The notes below the pieces were generated by a model. That model was not told the origin of the DNA. It ran no database searches and was given only the letters and a program-made list of their open reading frames with translations. Shown in pieces: positions 45,103 through 53,311 of a stretch of DNA of 64,000 nt. The stretch spans positions 62,001 to 126,000 of the forward strand of contig NZ_CP062182.1 of assembly GCF_022700675.1 (NCBI RefSeq). The letters run 5' to 3'. The stretch's first letter is position 1. The number at the start of each line of letters is the position of its first letter. The stretch comes from Acinetobacter sp. ASP199. Lineage in GTDB: Bacteria > Pseudomonadota > Gammaproteobacteria > Pseudomonadales > Moraxellaceae. The translations under genes were made by a program, and so were the position numbers.

Positions 45103-46938
45103 ATGGATGCCGAAAAACTGAAAGACTGGAGTAGATCTGGCTCCCGAATCCTTTTCGGGAGCCTGCTACTGAGTGGTGCAGTACAGGTACAGGCGGAAGC
45201 GCCTTTATTGTCGCCTGAGCAGGCTTTTCCATTTACAGTGGTGTCTAGCAGCCCGCAGCAGGCGGAACTGAGCTGGGAAATTCCAGATAACTATTATATC
45301 TATCAGCATATGGTGGAAGTTCAGCAAAATGGACGAACGCTGCAACTGGATTTGCCACCCGCTGAAGACCTGCATGATGATAACTACGGTCAGACCCAAG
45401 TTTACTATCAACAATTACAGTTCAATATTCCGACTCAAGTCTCGCAAACCTATCAGGTGACCTGGCAAGGTTGTGCTAAAGACCGGCTCTGCTATCCGCC
45501 ACAAAGTATCGAATTTAAAACTGATCTGTCCGGCTTGGTGCAGTATCAGCCTACAGGAACTGGTTCTAAACGGCTGCTTGATCTGAGCAATTCTTCAGAC
45601 CAGCAAAACAGTATTCTGGATAATAGTTCTGGATTTAATAAAGCTGATACCCCGGTAAATAATACGGCTAGTGACTCCAGCTTTGCTGCCAAAGACCAGA
45701 AATGGTCTGAACAACTGGCAGAAAGTTCATTAGGCTATGGCCTGTTGCTGTTTTTTGGCTTAGGTATGCTGCTGGCTTTCACGCCTTGCTCCTTGCCAAT
45801 GTTACCGATCTTGACCTCGTTGATTGTGCGGGATCGACGCGGACTACAGGCTTGGGCGGTTGCCTTGTGCTTTGTCACCAGTATGGCTATGGTCTATGCA
45901 GTACTGGGTTTGATTGCATCCTCTGCCGGACTGAATTTCCAGCGCTGGTTACAGCAACCCGTTACGTTAATTGCCTTTAGCTTATTGTTCGTGGCTTTTG
46001 CGCTTAATCTGTTTGGCCTGTTTGAAATCAAGTTGCCACAACGCTTGGTACATCGACTGGATCAGGTTCAAGCTATGCAACAAGGCGGAACGCTGGTCAG
46101 TGCCAGTATTATGGGGATGGTATCAGCACTGTTGGTGGGTCCCTGTATGACAGCGCCATTGGCAGGTGCATTACTGTTTATTTCTCAAACTCAAAGTCAG
46201 TGGCAGGGTGCTTTGCTACTCTTTACCTTAGGCTTTGGGATGGGAACACCTTTGCTAATTGCCAGTGTCCTCGGTTCACGCATATTGCCGAGAGCTGGGC
46301 ATTGGATGAATCAGGTAAAGGTGCTGTTTGCCTTTATTATGCTGGCGCTGGCATTGTATTTTATCCGCCCACTGATTTCAGAAGCAGTACTACAGTGGCT
46401 CTCTCTTGGGCTGGGCTTAAGCTTTGTGGCGTATATATTGGCACGGCTGTTCTGGAAAAATACTGGACTGCGATGGTTGTATATTATCTGTCTGCTAAGC
46501 GCAGTACCGTATATGATCTATAGCCAGTATCAGCACAGTCAGCGCTTTTTTATTGAAATGGCTCAGCAACAGGCGAGCTGGCATGTAGCAGCAAGCTCTA
46601 AAGATTTTGAACAGTTACTGGCTACAGTGCCAAAAGGGCAGCGGATTATTGTCGATGTCTATGCCGATTGGTGTGTAGCCTGTCAGCCAATTGAGCATCG
46701 GGTTCTAAAATCAGCTCAGGTACAGCAGGCTTTGGCACCGTATTTTCTGATCAAACTGGATCTCAGCCATTATGATGCAACCCATCAAACACTGTTAAAT
46801 CGGTGGGAAATTCTGGGTCCGCCGACATATCTATTCTTGAATGATCAGCAGCAGGAAATTCGTGGATTGCGTTTGACCGGGGCTTTTACTGAAGCTGAAT
46901 TATTGGCACAAATACAACGTTTTACTCAAGCGCAATAA
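45103..46938 (+). CDS. dsbD: Thiol:disulfide interchange protein DsbD
   Basis: Inner-membrane protein that carries electrons from cytosolic thioredoxin to periplasmic reductases. 611 residues: signal segment (about 16-31), N-terminal alpha domain with Cys124 and Cys130 (WQGCAKDRLCYPP), eight-helix beta domain with FTPCSLPMLPIL and VGPCMTAPLAG, and C-terminal thioredoxin-like gamma domain with DVYADWCVAC (Cys524, Cys527). All three cysteine pairs are intact. Likely in an operon with the preceding outer-membrane protein. Confidence 0.95.
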   Translation: MDAEKLKDWSRSGSRILFGSLLLSGAVQVQAEAPLLSPEQAFPFTVVSSSPQQAELSWEIPDNYYIYQHMVEVQQNGRTLQLDLPPAEDLHDDNYGQTQVYYQQLQFNIPTQVSQTYQVTWQGCAKDRLCYPPQSIEFKTDLSGLVQYQPTGTGSKRLLDLSNSSDQQNSILDNSSGFNKADTPVNNTASDSSFAAKDQKWSEQLAESSLGYGLLLFFGLGMLLAFTPCSLPMLPILTSLIVRDRRGLQAWAVALCFVTSMAMVYAVLGLIASSAGLNFQRWLQQPVTLIAFSLLFVAFALNLFGLFEIKLPQRLVHRLDQVQAMQQGGTLVSASIMGMVSALLVGPCMTAPLAGALLFISQTQSQWQGALLLFTLGFGMGTPLLIASVLGSRILPRAGHWMNQVKVLFAFIMLALALYFIRPLISEAVLQWLSLGLGLSFVAYILARLFWKNTGLRWLYIICLLSAVPYMIYSQYQHSQRFFIEMAQQQASWHVAASSKDFEQLLATVPKGQRIIVDVYADWCVACQPIEHRVLKSAQVQQALAPYFLIKLDLSHYDATHQTLLNRWEILGPPTYLFLNDQQQEIRGLRLTGAFTEAELLAQIQRFTQAQ

Positions 46939-46973
46939 AGCATTTTATTTAATGTTATGGGAAGACCATTGAA

Positions 46974-48176
46974 TCAGGAATGATGCAGTTGCATCCCACC
47001 ATCAAGTGCAACGTTATAGGCTTTGACCAGATTACGGCCACTCGCTTTGGCCTGATACAGCGCTTTATCTGCCTGACTGAGCAACTGTTGAGGTCGTAAT
47101 TCTGGACTGGACAGGGCAATACCAAAACTTGCAGTGACATGAATGCGCTGACCATCATCACTATAAATTTCTAGCTGCTGAATTGCAGCACGGCAGCGCT
47201 CCGCAACCTGACGGGCTTTTTCCAGATTAGAATTTTTCAGTATCAGAATAAATTCTTCACCCCCAAAACGGCCAACCACATCACTTTCACGTAGCAGCTG
47301 GCTGAGTACCTCACTGACCCGGATCAGGGTTTCATCACCCTTATGGTGCCCATAGTAGTCATTGATTTTCTTAAAATGATCCAGATCCAGCAGAACCAGC
47401 GCATAGCTTTCCAGTTTCACACTGCTCAGCTTATCCAGACATTGATTAATACTGCGTCGGTTAAACAGATTGGTTAATGGGTCAATCTGGCTTAGGTGCT
47501 GAATGAGTTGTTCACGGTGTCGCCACTGGCTGAGCAGGATTTCAAACAGCATCATACAGATCGCCAGAATAGGCAGAATAAAATATAGCATGGATACCAG
47601 CCAGAAACCGTTATGGAATAGTTTGCCTGGGATGGTAAAGAGGGGGGAGTAAGTAAGATGACCGGTATAGCTCAAATAACCGCAAATACTGAGAAAAATT
47701 GAGGCGGGGACCAGCATGCTATACACCAGCGTTCGAGAAAACAGGACCAGCCCTACTGTAATCAGGCTAACATAGGCAATCATGGCCACTGGGCTGACCA
47801 CACCGACGACATAAGCATCTCGGCAAAGGGAAATGACAAAGATGCCAACTGAGATATAGGGCAGGTAACGCTTGGCGCGGGTGTTATTTCGAAATTTATA
47901 ACAGGGATAAATTAAACAAAGCAGAATCAGCAAAAACAAGCTATTGACGGCAGCCTGTATTTTGACCACATGGATATCTACATATTGCCAATATTCAGGA
48001 CTGAGTAAAACAAAGACATCCCAGATCATCCAGCTCAGATGGATACCACAGCCAAGTACAAGCATAAGGATACATTTTTTGAGTACTCCCCAATTCATCA
48101 CCACTTCATCTTCGACCAGATACTTGGTGAGTTTATGCTTGAAAATAGCTTGCAGAGCAGGCGAAATACGCTTCAT
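46974..48176 (-). CDS. Membrane diguanylate cyclase (GGDEF)
   Basis: Makes cyclic di-GMP. From ATG 48176 it has 400 residues: a membrane-sensor half with about six helices (about 35-220) and a C-terminal GGDEF domain. The active site is GGEEF (305-309), and the allosteric inhibition site RESD (296-299) lies five residues before it, so product feedback is predicted. DPLTNLFNRRS and DLDHFKKINDYYGHHKGD are further hallmarks. The frame opens at a TTG (48206) without support. Sensed signal unknown; monocistronic. Confidence 0.92.
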   Translation of the reverse strand: MKRISPALQAIFKHKLTKYLVEDEVVMNWGVLKKCILMLVLGCGIHLSWMIWDVFVLLSPEYWQYVDIHVVKIQAAVNSLFLLILLCLIYPCYKFRNNTRAKRYLPYISVGIFVISLCRDAYVVGVVSPVAMIAYVSLITVGLVLFSRTLVYSMLVPASIFLSICGYLSYTGHLTYSPLFTIPGKLFHNGFWLVSMLYFILPILAICMMLFEILLSQWRHREQLIQHLSQIDPLTNLFNRRSINQCLDKLSSVKLESYALVLLDLDHFKKINDYYGHHKGDETLIRVSEVLSQLLRESDVVGRFGGEEFILILKNSNLEKARQVAERCRAAIQQLEIYSDDGQRIHVTASFGIALSSPELRPQQLLSQADKALYQAKASGRNLVKAYNVALDGGMQLHHS

Positions 48177-48451
48177 ACAAGGCTGGATCCCATTCTGAAT
48201 TATCAATATCGTAATAAATAAAATGTTTTATTTCTTGGGTTTAGGATAGCATGAATATATTGAAAAAGAGAATGGTTGTATTTTGTACAGTTAGGTCATT
48301 TCAGCAAAGTTTGAAATTTGGATCGCTATAATATGTGAGTAGATAACAGGGTAAGCAGGTAATTGTGATGCGTTCGGCTTGTTTTATCTTTGCCAAATAC
48401 AAAATTTTCCTGCCTCATCCTGGAAATTGAAAAAATATAAAAACAGCACTT

Positions 48452-49363
48452 TTAGTCCCGATCCAGACGATGTGCAAACTCCGCCAAGTCAGCCAGAGAT
48501 TGTCGGGCTTCATCAAACCAGGCACTGAACATCTGAAAATTGTGCCACATGCCGGTATACAGCTTGAACTCCACTTCGACACCCGCTGCTTGCGCTTTAT
48601 CACGGAGACGTTGCGCATCATCCAGCAAAATTTCCTTGGAACCAACCTGAATATGCATGGGTGGCAGACCACTTAAGTCGGCAAAATAAGGCGATACTTC
48701 AGAATTGCCAGGCTCGATCGACGAGGGCACATAGTATTGAATGCCGCTTTCTAATGTTTCAATGGATAACAAGGCATCATGCTGCTGATTATAGCGTAAG
48801 GATTCACTGGTCAAGGTCAGGTCAACAAATGGAGAAAGCAGGATCAAACCGCTAGGTTGCGGAAGTTCTAGTGTCTGAATTTTCAGGGACAAGGCCAATG
48901 CCAGATTTGCCCCACAAGAATCTCCAGAGAGAATGATATCCTTGGCTTGTATGCCTTGATCCAATAGTTGCACGTACACATTGAAGACGGCATCCAGCGC
49001 AGCGGGATAAGGTGCTTCAGGAGCAAGCGGATAATCTACATGCAGCACCTGCATCTGCGTACGGGCCGCAATCTGGGTCATAAAAGCACGATGCGTATTC
49101 ATTGAGCCCAAATAAAAAGCACCGCCATGAATATGGAAAATCAGCTGGGTAGCTTCTTGTTGAGGTTTGATTTCTTCTGCATTCAAACCTGCCAGTTTTA
49201 ACGATCGTATTTCAACATTTTTGTCTAGAGGAAAAAGTTTGCAGAACTGGTCAAGGGCTTTTCGGAGCGCAGCGGGAGGAAGATTAAACTGACTGGGTTT
49301 ACGGATGGAAGTTTTTAAAATCGTTTCTGTAATCAACTGTTTCGTAAGGGGGCTAATCTTCAT
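48452..49363 (-). CDS. Alpha/beta-hydrolase, hormone-sensitive-lipase-like esterase
   Basis: 303 residues. Oxyanion motif HGGAF (79-83) and nucleophile elbow GDSCG (Ser149), where the family usually has GDSAG; the acid residue is probably in VGSKEILLDDA and the histidine in GMWHNFQMF. This is the HSL/AceTylesterase branch acting on short to medium acyl esters. No signal peptide. The 158-base gap to the divergent DUF2147 gene holds both promoters. Confidence 0.88.
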   Translation of the reverse strand: MKISPLTKQLITETILKTSIRKPSQFNLPPAALRKALDQFCKLFPLDKNVEIRSLKLAGLNAEEIKPQQEATQLIFHIHGGAFYLGSMNTHRAFMTQIAARTQMQVLHVDYPLAPEAPYPAALDAVFNVYVQLLDQGIQAKDIILSGDSCGANLALALSLKIQTLELPQPSGLILLSPFVDLTLTSESLRYNQQHDALLSIETLESGIQYYVPSSIEPGNSEVSPYFADLSGLPPMHIQVGSKEILLDDAQRLRDKAQAAGVEVEFKLYTGMWHNFQMFSAWFDEARQSLADLAEFAHRLDRD

Positions 49364-49521
49364 TTTCTTTCCATCTTTTTATGTTTTCATTGGTCTGGTA
49401 TGTTATTTACCAACAATATTTACAAGGTTACACTAGATAGTCACATCTAGAAATTGAAAAATTGTTGTGACTTAATTAATACTACAACGGTCTACTCACA
49501 GACTTAGGGAAAGAAACAAAA

Positions 49522-49959
49522 ATGAAAAAAATGGCGCTTATGTTAGGACTACTGGGTTTAAGTGCATTGGCGAATGCCGCAGATCCTTTAAATGGAACAG
49601 TCTGGAAAACAATTGACGACAAAACCAATCAGCCAAAAGCGATTGTAAAATTCACTGAACAAAGCAATGGGACGTTAAGTGCCAGCATTCAGCAGGTTTT
49701 GACCAAAGGTGAAGAAAATGCCTGCACGAAATGTGAAGGTCCATATCGCAACAAATCTCTGAAAGGCTTGACGATTGTTAAAGGTCTGAAAAATGTTGGC
49801 GGTACCAACTATGAAAATGGTTCGATTCTTGATCCACAATCAGGTAAGACCTACAAGCTGAAAGGTAACCTGGCTGATGGTGGCAAGAAGTTGCAACTAC
49901 GTGGCTTTATTGGTGTAGCTGCACTGGGCCGCAACCAGACCTGGATCCGTGCAAACTGA
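49522..49959 (+). CDS. DUF2147 exported protein
   Basis: 145 residues: signal peptide KKMALMLGLLGLSALANA, then a small beta-rich domain with GTVWKTIDDKTNQPKAIVKF, a Cys-x-x-Cys pair (ACTKCEGPYRNKSLKG) and LQLRGFIGVAALGRNQTWIR. These are the features of DUF2147 (Pfam), periplasmic proteins of unknown role. Monocistronic with a good terminator. Confidence 0.88.
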   Translation: MKKMALMLGLLGLSALANAADPLNGTVWKTIDDKTNQPKAIVKFTEQSNGTLSASIQQVLTKGEENACTKCEGPYRNKSLKGLTIVKGLKNVGGTNYENGSILDPQSGKTYKLKGNLADGGKKLQLRGFIGVAALGRNQTWIRAN

Positions 49960-49977
49960 TTCTGAGTCTGAGACTGC

Positions 49978-50006
49978 TAAAGCCTGACGATTGTCAGGCT
50001 TTTTTG
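49978..50006 (+). terminator. Terminator after the DUF2147 gene
   Basis: AAAGCCTGAC-GATT-GTCAGGCTTT with T run. Confidence 0.92.
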
Positions 50007-50051
50007 TCGCTATAAATCGGTTGCTGTATTGAACCTTATTATCAATTCATT

Positions 50052-50402
50052 TTAATTTTTTAGTGCACGATAGGCCGCTTCATCAAAACCCGCAATAAAG
50101 CCTGAACCGGTTGCCAGAATTGGACGTTTAATTAAACTAGTATGCGTCGTTAAGGCAGCAAGCAGATTTTCTTCATTTGCTAAGGCGGTTTGCTGCTCTT
50201 CTTCACTGAGCTTGCGCCAGGTAGTGCCTTTTTTATTCAGCACCACTTCCTGACCCAATGCATCCAGCCAGGTCTTTAAGGTCTCAGCATCAATGCCCTG
50301 TTTCTTATAGTCATGAAACTCATAGCTCACACCCAGCTCAGTCAACAGATCAAATGCTTTCTTCATTGAATTGCAATTTTTAATTCCATATATCTTTAAC
50401 AT
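50052..50402 (-). CDS. yffB: ArsC/Spx-family reductase, YffB-like
   Basis: 116 residues from ATG 50402 in a thioredoxin-like ArsC fold. LKIYGIKNCNSMKKAFDLL carries the single N-terminal cysteine; GTTWRKLSEEEQ and IKRPIL match E. coli YffB closely. YffB is thought to be a glutathione-dependent thiol reductase rather than an arsenate reductase; substrate unknown. The frame opens three codons earlier at 50411; GGGTG six bases before 50402 favours the later start. Confidence 0.85.
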   Translation of the reverse strand: MLKIYGIKNCNSMKKAFDLLTELGVSYEFHDYKKQGIDAETLKTWLDALGQEVVLNKKGTTWRKLSEEEQQTALANEENLLAALTTHTSLIKRPILATGSGFIAGFDEAAYRALKN

Positions 50403-50616
50403 GATCATCACCCATCTAAATTTTGCTTTAGCTTAGCGAAATTTGAGAATTACAACCATGACTATGAAGAAAAGACTAAGAAAAAACGAGATAAAAATAG
50501 ATACATAGCAGATACAGGAATGTCATGAAATTGACATCTGATTTGTGCAAAATAGTAATGAAAATAAAGGCGTGAAATAAAAAGCAGTGAAAAGCTGATA
50601 GTGATATAAAGGCGCT
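50403..50616. other. AT-rich gap upstream of the YffB-like gene
   Basis: No gene seen. It carries the yffB promoter on the minus strand and ends at the terminator-like hairpin 50617-50658. Confidence 0.4.
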
Positions 50617-50658
50617 AAAATGAGAAAACCCGCATCCAATCATCCTGATTATGCGGGT
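50617..50658 (-). terminator. Terminator-like hairpin downstream of xthA
   Basis: ACCCGCAT-CC-AATCA-TCC-TGATT-ATGCGGGT: 13 pairs with a two-base bulge, followed on the minus strand by TTTTCTCATTTT. It lies 228 bases beyond the xthA stop, so the xthA message would have a long 3' tail covering the candidate small RNA. Confidence 0.6.
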
Positions 50659-50755
50659 CTCATCTCAACGTCCGATGTCACATCCATGCAAAACAAGCTA
50701 AATCTTATAGTCTGTTTTATTTCTTCCTACGGCTTCCTGTCCTTTTATTGTCATC

Positions 50756-50880
50756 CTGACATGTCCTTGTGCCGTGTAAGTATAATGCTCCGTATTTAGC
50801 TCCAAGAATAGCTGTTAATACGTCTTGCAATGTAAGTGATTTATGTTGACTGAGTGAACGATTGTTCACTCATTTTGTCT
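50756..50880 (+). ncRNA. Candidate small RNA gene beside xthA
   Basis: A promoter-like CTGACA (50756) and TATAAT (50781), spacing 19, precede two hairpins: CGTATT-T-AGCT / AGCT-GTT-AATACG (50791-50822), which begins at the expected start point, and TGAGTGAAC-GATT-GTTCACTCA (50851-50872) followed by TTTTGTCT. The product would be about 85 bases and antisense to the 3' tail of the xthA transcript. Alternatively the second palindrome is a TetR-type operator left without its gene. No protein is encoded here. Confidence 0.3.
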
Positions 50881-50886
50881 GCAGGA

Positions 50887-51711
50887 TTAAAGTTTATAGT
50901 CAATAATCACTGGGGCATGGTCGCTAAACCATTCCTCTTTATACACCCAAGCATTTACCGTACGTTCTTTCCAGTCGGGTGAACAGGCTTGATAATCAAT
51001 CCGCCAGCCTACGTTCTTGGCACGGGCCTGGCCGCGATTCGACCACCATGAGTATAGTTCAGCTTCTTTGCGCACTTCACGGAAAGTATCAACATAGCCC
51101 AGTTCATCATAGATATGATCCAGCCATGCACGTTCGTGTGGCAAGCAGCCCGAAGCTTTCTGGTTACCAGACCAGTTTTTAATATCGATGCGTTTATGTA
51201 CGATATTATAGTCACCACACACAATGATAGATTTATCTTCATCGCGCCATTGTTTTAGAATTTTTTTATATTCATCTAAGAAGTGATCTTTACGCGCCTG
51301 TGCTTCATCACCCGATGAACCGGATGGCAGATACAGCGAACAGATATGCACAGTTTTATCTAAACCTAAGTCAAACTCGGCAGCAATAAAGCGACCTTGT
51401 GAGTCTGCCAGTTCAAAGCCCAGACCATCGGTCAGGGAAACAAAAGGCAGGCGGCTATAAATGGCTGTACCGGCATAGCCTGGACGTTCTGCCGGGAAAA
51501 GGTGGGTATACCAGCCTTCGGGCTTGAATTTATCGGTCCATTGCGCATGGGTAATCCGGCTTTCCTGCATGCAAATTACATCTGCATCAGATTTTTCCAT
51601 CCATTCCAGCAGGCCTTTGGTTACGGATGAGCGTAAGCCGTTGACATTAATTGAAACGACACGAAGAATTTTTTGATCACCTGGATAGCTACTCTTTGGT
51701 ATCATGCGCAA
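50887..51711 (-). CDS. xthA: Exodeoxyribonuclease III, Crc-related
   Basis: 274 residues of the exonuclease III/AP-endonuclease family. Catalytic residues of ExoIII are all visible: SINVNG (Asn), MQES (Glu), CGDYNIVHKRIDIKNW (Asp, Asn), GWRIDYQ (Asp) and SDHAPVI (Asp-His). The position divergent from pyrE is that of crc in Pseudomonas, a catalytically dead relative that controls catabolite repression with Hfq; Acinetobacter proteins at this locus have been called Crc. The intact site suggests a true nuclease; a Crc-like role cannot be excluded. The start is TTG 51711 (AAGG six bases upstream) or ATG 51705. Confidence 0.88.
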   Translation of the reverse strand: MRMIPKSSYPGDQKILRVVSINVNGLRSSVTKGLLEWMEKSDADVICMQESRITHAQWTDKFKPEGWYTHLFPAERPGYAGTAIYSRLPFVSLTDGLGFELADSQGRFIAAEFDLGLDKTVHICSLYLPSGSSGDEAQARKDHFLDEYKKILKQWRDEDKSIIVCGDYNIVHKRIDIKNWSGNQKASGCLPHERAWLDHIYDELGYVDTFREVRKEAELYSWWSNRGQARAKNVGWRIDYQACSPDWKERTVNAWVYKEEWFSDHAPVIIDYKL

Positions 51712-51745
51712 GTCTTACCTTAATTAATGGATTTAGGAGCACCTC

Positions 51746-52396
51746 ATGTCAACGCAAGCTCAGTTTAACCCGCAAGCTTTTATCGAACTCGCATTATCAC
51801 GCGGTGTGCTTAAATTTGGTGAGTTTACTTTAAAATCGGGCCGTGTGAGTCCTTATTTTTTCAACGCAGGTTTGCTCAATGATGGTGAAGCCTTGACTGG
51901 CCTGGCATCTGGCTATGCTGCAAAACTGACTGAATGTGACAATGTTGAAGTGATCTTTGGTCCTGCATATAAGGGTATTCCATTTGTGGCTGCAACCGCA
52001 GTGGCACTGTCTCAGAATCATGGCGTAAGTGTGCCTTGGGGCTTTAACCGTAAAGAAGCCAAAGATCACGGCGAAGGCGGTGTATTGGTTGGTGCTTCTG
52101 TAGAAGGTAAAAAGGTCTGGATCATTGATGATGTGATCACAGCAGGTACCGCGATTCGTGAAGTGGTCACCATCCTGAAAAATGCTGGTGCGCAGATTGC
52201 GGGTGTATTAGTTGCGCTTGATCGTCAAGAAAAAGGTCAAGGCGAGCTGTCAGCGATTCAGGAAGTGCAAAAAGAACTGGAAATTCCAGTACATGCCCTG
52301 ATTACCATGAAAGACCTGATGGATTACCTGGATACCAAAGGTGATCAAGAAGCACTAGCTAAAATGGAAGATTACCGTTTGAAATATGGCATCTAA
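51746..52396 (+). CDS. pyrE: Orotate phosphoribosyltransferase
   Basis: Makes orotidine monophosphate from orotate and PRPP in pyrimidine synthesis. 216 residues, complete. PRPP-binding motif [16 protein letters not shown] is intact; GPAYKGIPF and [12 protein letters not shown] form the flexible catalytic loop region. AGGAG precedes the ATG. Only 34 bases separate it from the divergent xthA start, so the two promoters overlap. Terminator at 52473. Confidence 0.96.
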   Translation: MSTQAQFNPQAFIELALSRGVLKFGEFTLKSGRVSPYFFNAGLLNDGEALTGLASGYAAKLTECDNVEVIFGPAYKGIPFVAATAVALSQNHGVSVPWGFNRKEAKDHGEGGVLVGASVEGKKVWIIDDVITAGTAIREVVTILKNAGAQIAGVLVALDRQEKGQGELSAIQEVQKELEIPVHALITMKDLMDYLDTKGDQEALAKMEDYRLKYGI

Positions 52397-52472
52397 GTTC
52401 CTGTAAGTTTTTATTTAATATTGATGTAGAACATTGCTTAAATAGTAAACGTGGAACATTAAAAATAAACAG

Positions 52473-52505
52473 AAAAGCCCAAACGCACATGTTTGGGCTT
52501 TTTGA
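52473..52505 (+). terminator. Terminator after pyrE
   Basis: AAAAGCCCAAAC-GCACAT-GTTTGGGCTTTT, 12-bp stem and T run. Confidence 0.92.
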
Positions 52506-52556
52506 TATGGTATAAGATATTGATTTATATGAAATAAAAAATGGATTTCGTATAAG

Positions 52557-52586
52557 GTGTATTATGTTAATTTTAGGAAAGTTAAA
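52557..52586 (+). repeat. Direct repeat, copy 1
   Basis: GTGTATTATGTTAATTTTAG is identical to 52941-52960; the next ten bases (GAAAGTTAAA) also match after a one-base gap. Copy 2 carries the start region of the 52948 gene, so copy 1 may be a leftover 5' end from a duplication; its own frame closes after 20 codons. Confidence 0.75.
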
Positions 52587-52627
52587 CAGTTCCCATTTTT
52601 CGAGATATCAATTAAGTTACGGATAAC

Positions 52628-52783
52628 ATGCAATATTTTTTTCTATTTATTACCATCATTATTTTATCAATTTACTTGAAAAATAGACCATCAGATGGAA
52701 TGGGGCATTATTTTTTGTATTTATTAGTCACCATACTGGTAGTACTTACTCTTAAAGCCTTACGGATCCATAGTAACCTTTGA
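52628..52783 (+). CDS. Putative 51-residue membrane peptide
   Basis: ATG 52628 opens 51 codons to TGA 52781. The product has two hydrophobic segments (about 3-17 and 28-42) joined by a short polar loop KNRPSDGMGH and ends in a basic tail LKALRIHSN. A GGAT lies four bases upstream. No family recognised. Support is limited to composition and the hydrophobic pattern; AT-rich DNA gives such frames by chance. Confidence 0.4.
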   Translation: MQYFFLFITIIILSIYLKNRPSDGMGHYFLYLLVTILVVLTLKALRIHSNL

Positions 52784-52887
52784 GGTAATTTTTAAGTCAG
52801 TCGTAAAATGTCTTATACATAATTTAAAAAACAGATCCAATATCGGGGTTTAGTATAATCCGTATTAGGTGGCCTAACTTAAATAAA

Positions 52888-52917
52888 AAAGTCTCCGACA
52901 AACCCGGTACGGTTCAC
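52888..52917 (-). mobile_element. Possible solo terminal inverted repeat of an IS3-family element
   Basis: On the minus strand the sequence starts TGAACCGTACCGGG and continues TTTGTCGGAGAC, which looks like the terminal repeats of IS3-family elements of the IS51/IS3411 type (TGAACCGCCCCGGG..). No transposase frame or second end is found in the window, so it would be a remnant. By recollection of IS ends only. Confidence 0.45.
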
Positions 52918-52940
52918 TCCCATTTTTGACTTCTCATAAC

Positions 52941-52971
52941 GTGTATTATGTTAATTTTAGAGAAAGTTAAA
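52941..52971 (+). repeat. Direct repeat, copy 2
   Basis: GTGTATTATGTTAATTTTAG plus AGAAAGTTAAA, matching 52557-52586; contains the ATG at 52948. Confidence 0.75.
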
Positions 52972-53208
52972 AATATGAGAAAAGAGTTAAGAGAAATATT
53001 TATTCACGGATGTAATGAGAAAATTGAGAAAAAAGGAGATAACGTAGGTTTATCTTTCTATGCTTTTTTCAAAAACAAGAATGATAATCCTGAACTTTTA
53101 ATGGAAGCAGCCAATTGGTGGATCATGGAACATAAATTAGATCATTTCGAAAAAGCTGTAAAAATTAAAGCTCTTGTTTTAAGTGAGTCTTCACCTAACT
53201 TAACATAA
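52948..53208 (+). CDS. Hypothetical 86-residue protein
   Basis: Small mixed-charge, probably helical protein with no signal peptide or membrane segment: MLILEKVKNMRKELREIFIH, then NVGLSFYAFFKNKND and AANWWIMEHKLDHFEKAVKIK. No family recognised. Start is ATG 52948, or ATG 52975 (codon 10) which has a GAGAAAG about eight bases upstream. It lies in the AT-rich patch with the direct repeat and IS-like end and is followed by a good terminator, which supports a real gene; likely accessory. Confidence 0.6.
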   Translation: MLILEKVKNMRKELREIFIHGCNEKIEKKGDNVGLSFYAFFKNKNDNPELLMEAANWWIMEHKLDHFEKAVKIKALVLSESSPNLT

Positions 53209-53250
53209 TGGTTATTATGCGAAATCTAGCTCATACCAAATTGATATTTT

Positions 53251-53290
53251 AGGAATTGACCCTTAAATCATTAGGATCAATTCCTTTTTA
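53251..53290 (+). terminator. Terminator after the 86-residue protein gene
   Basis: AGGAATTGA (53251-53259) and TCAATTCCT (53277-53285) with a T run on the plus strand. Confidence 0.8.
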
Positions 53291-53311
53291 TAATCTACTA
53301 AAGGGTGGAAG

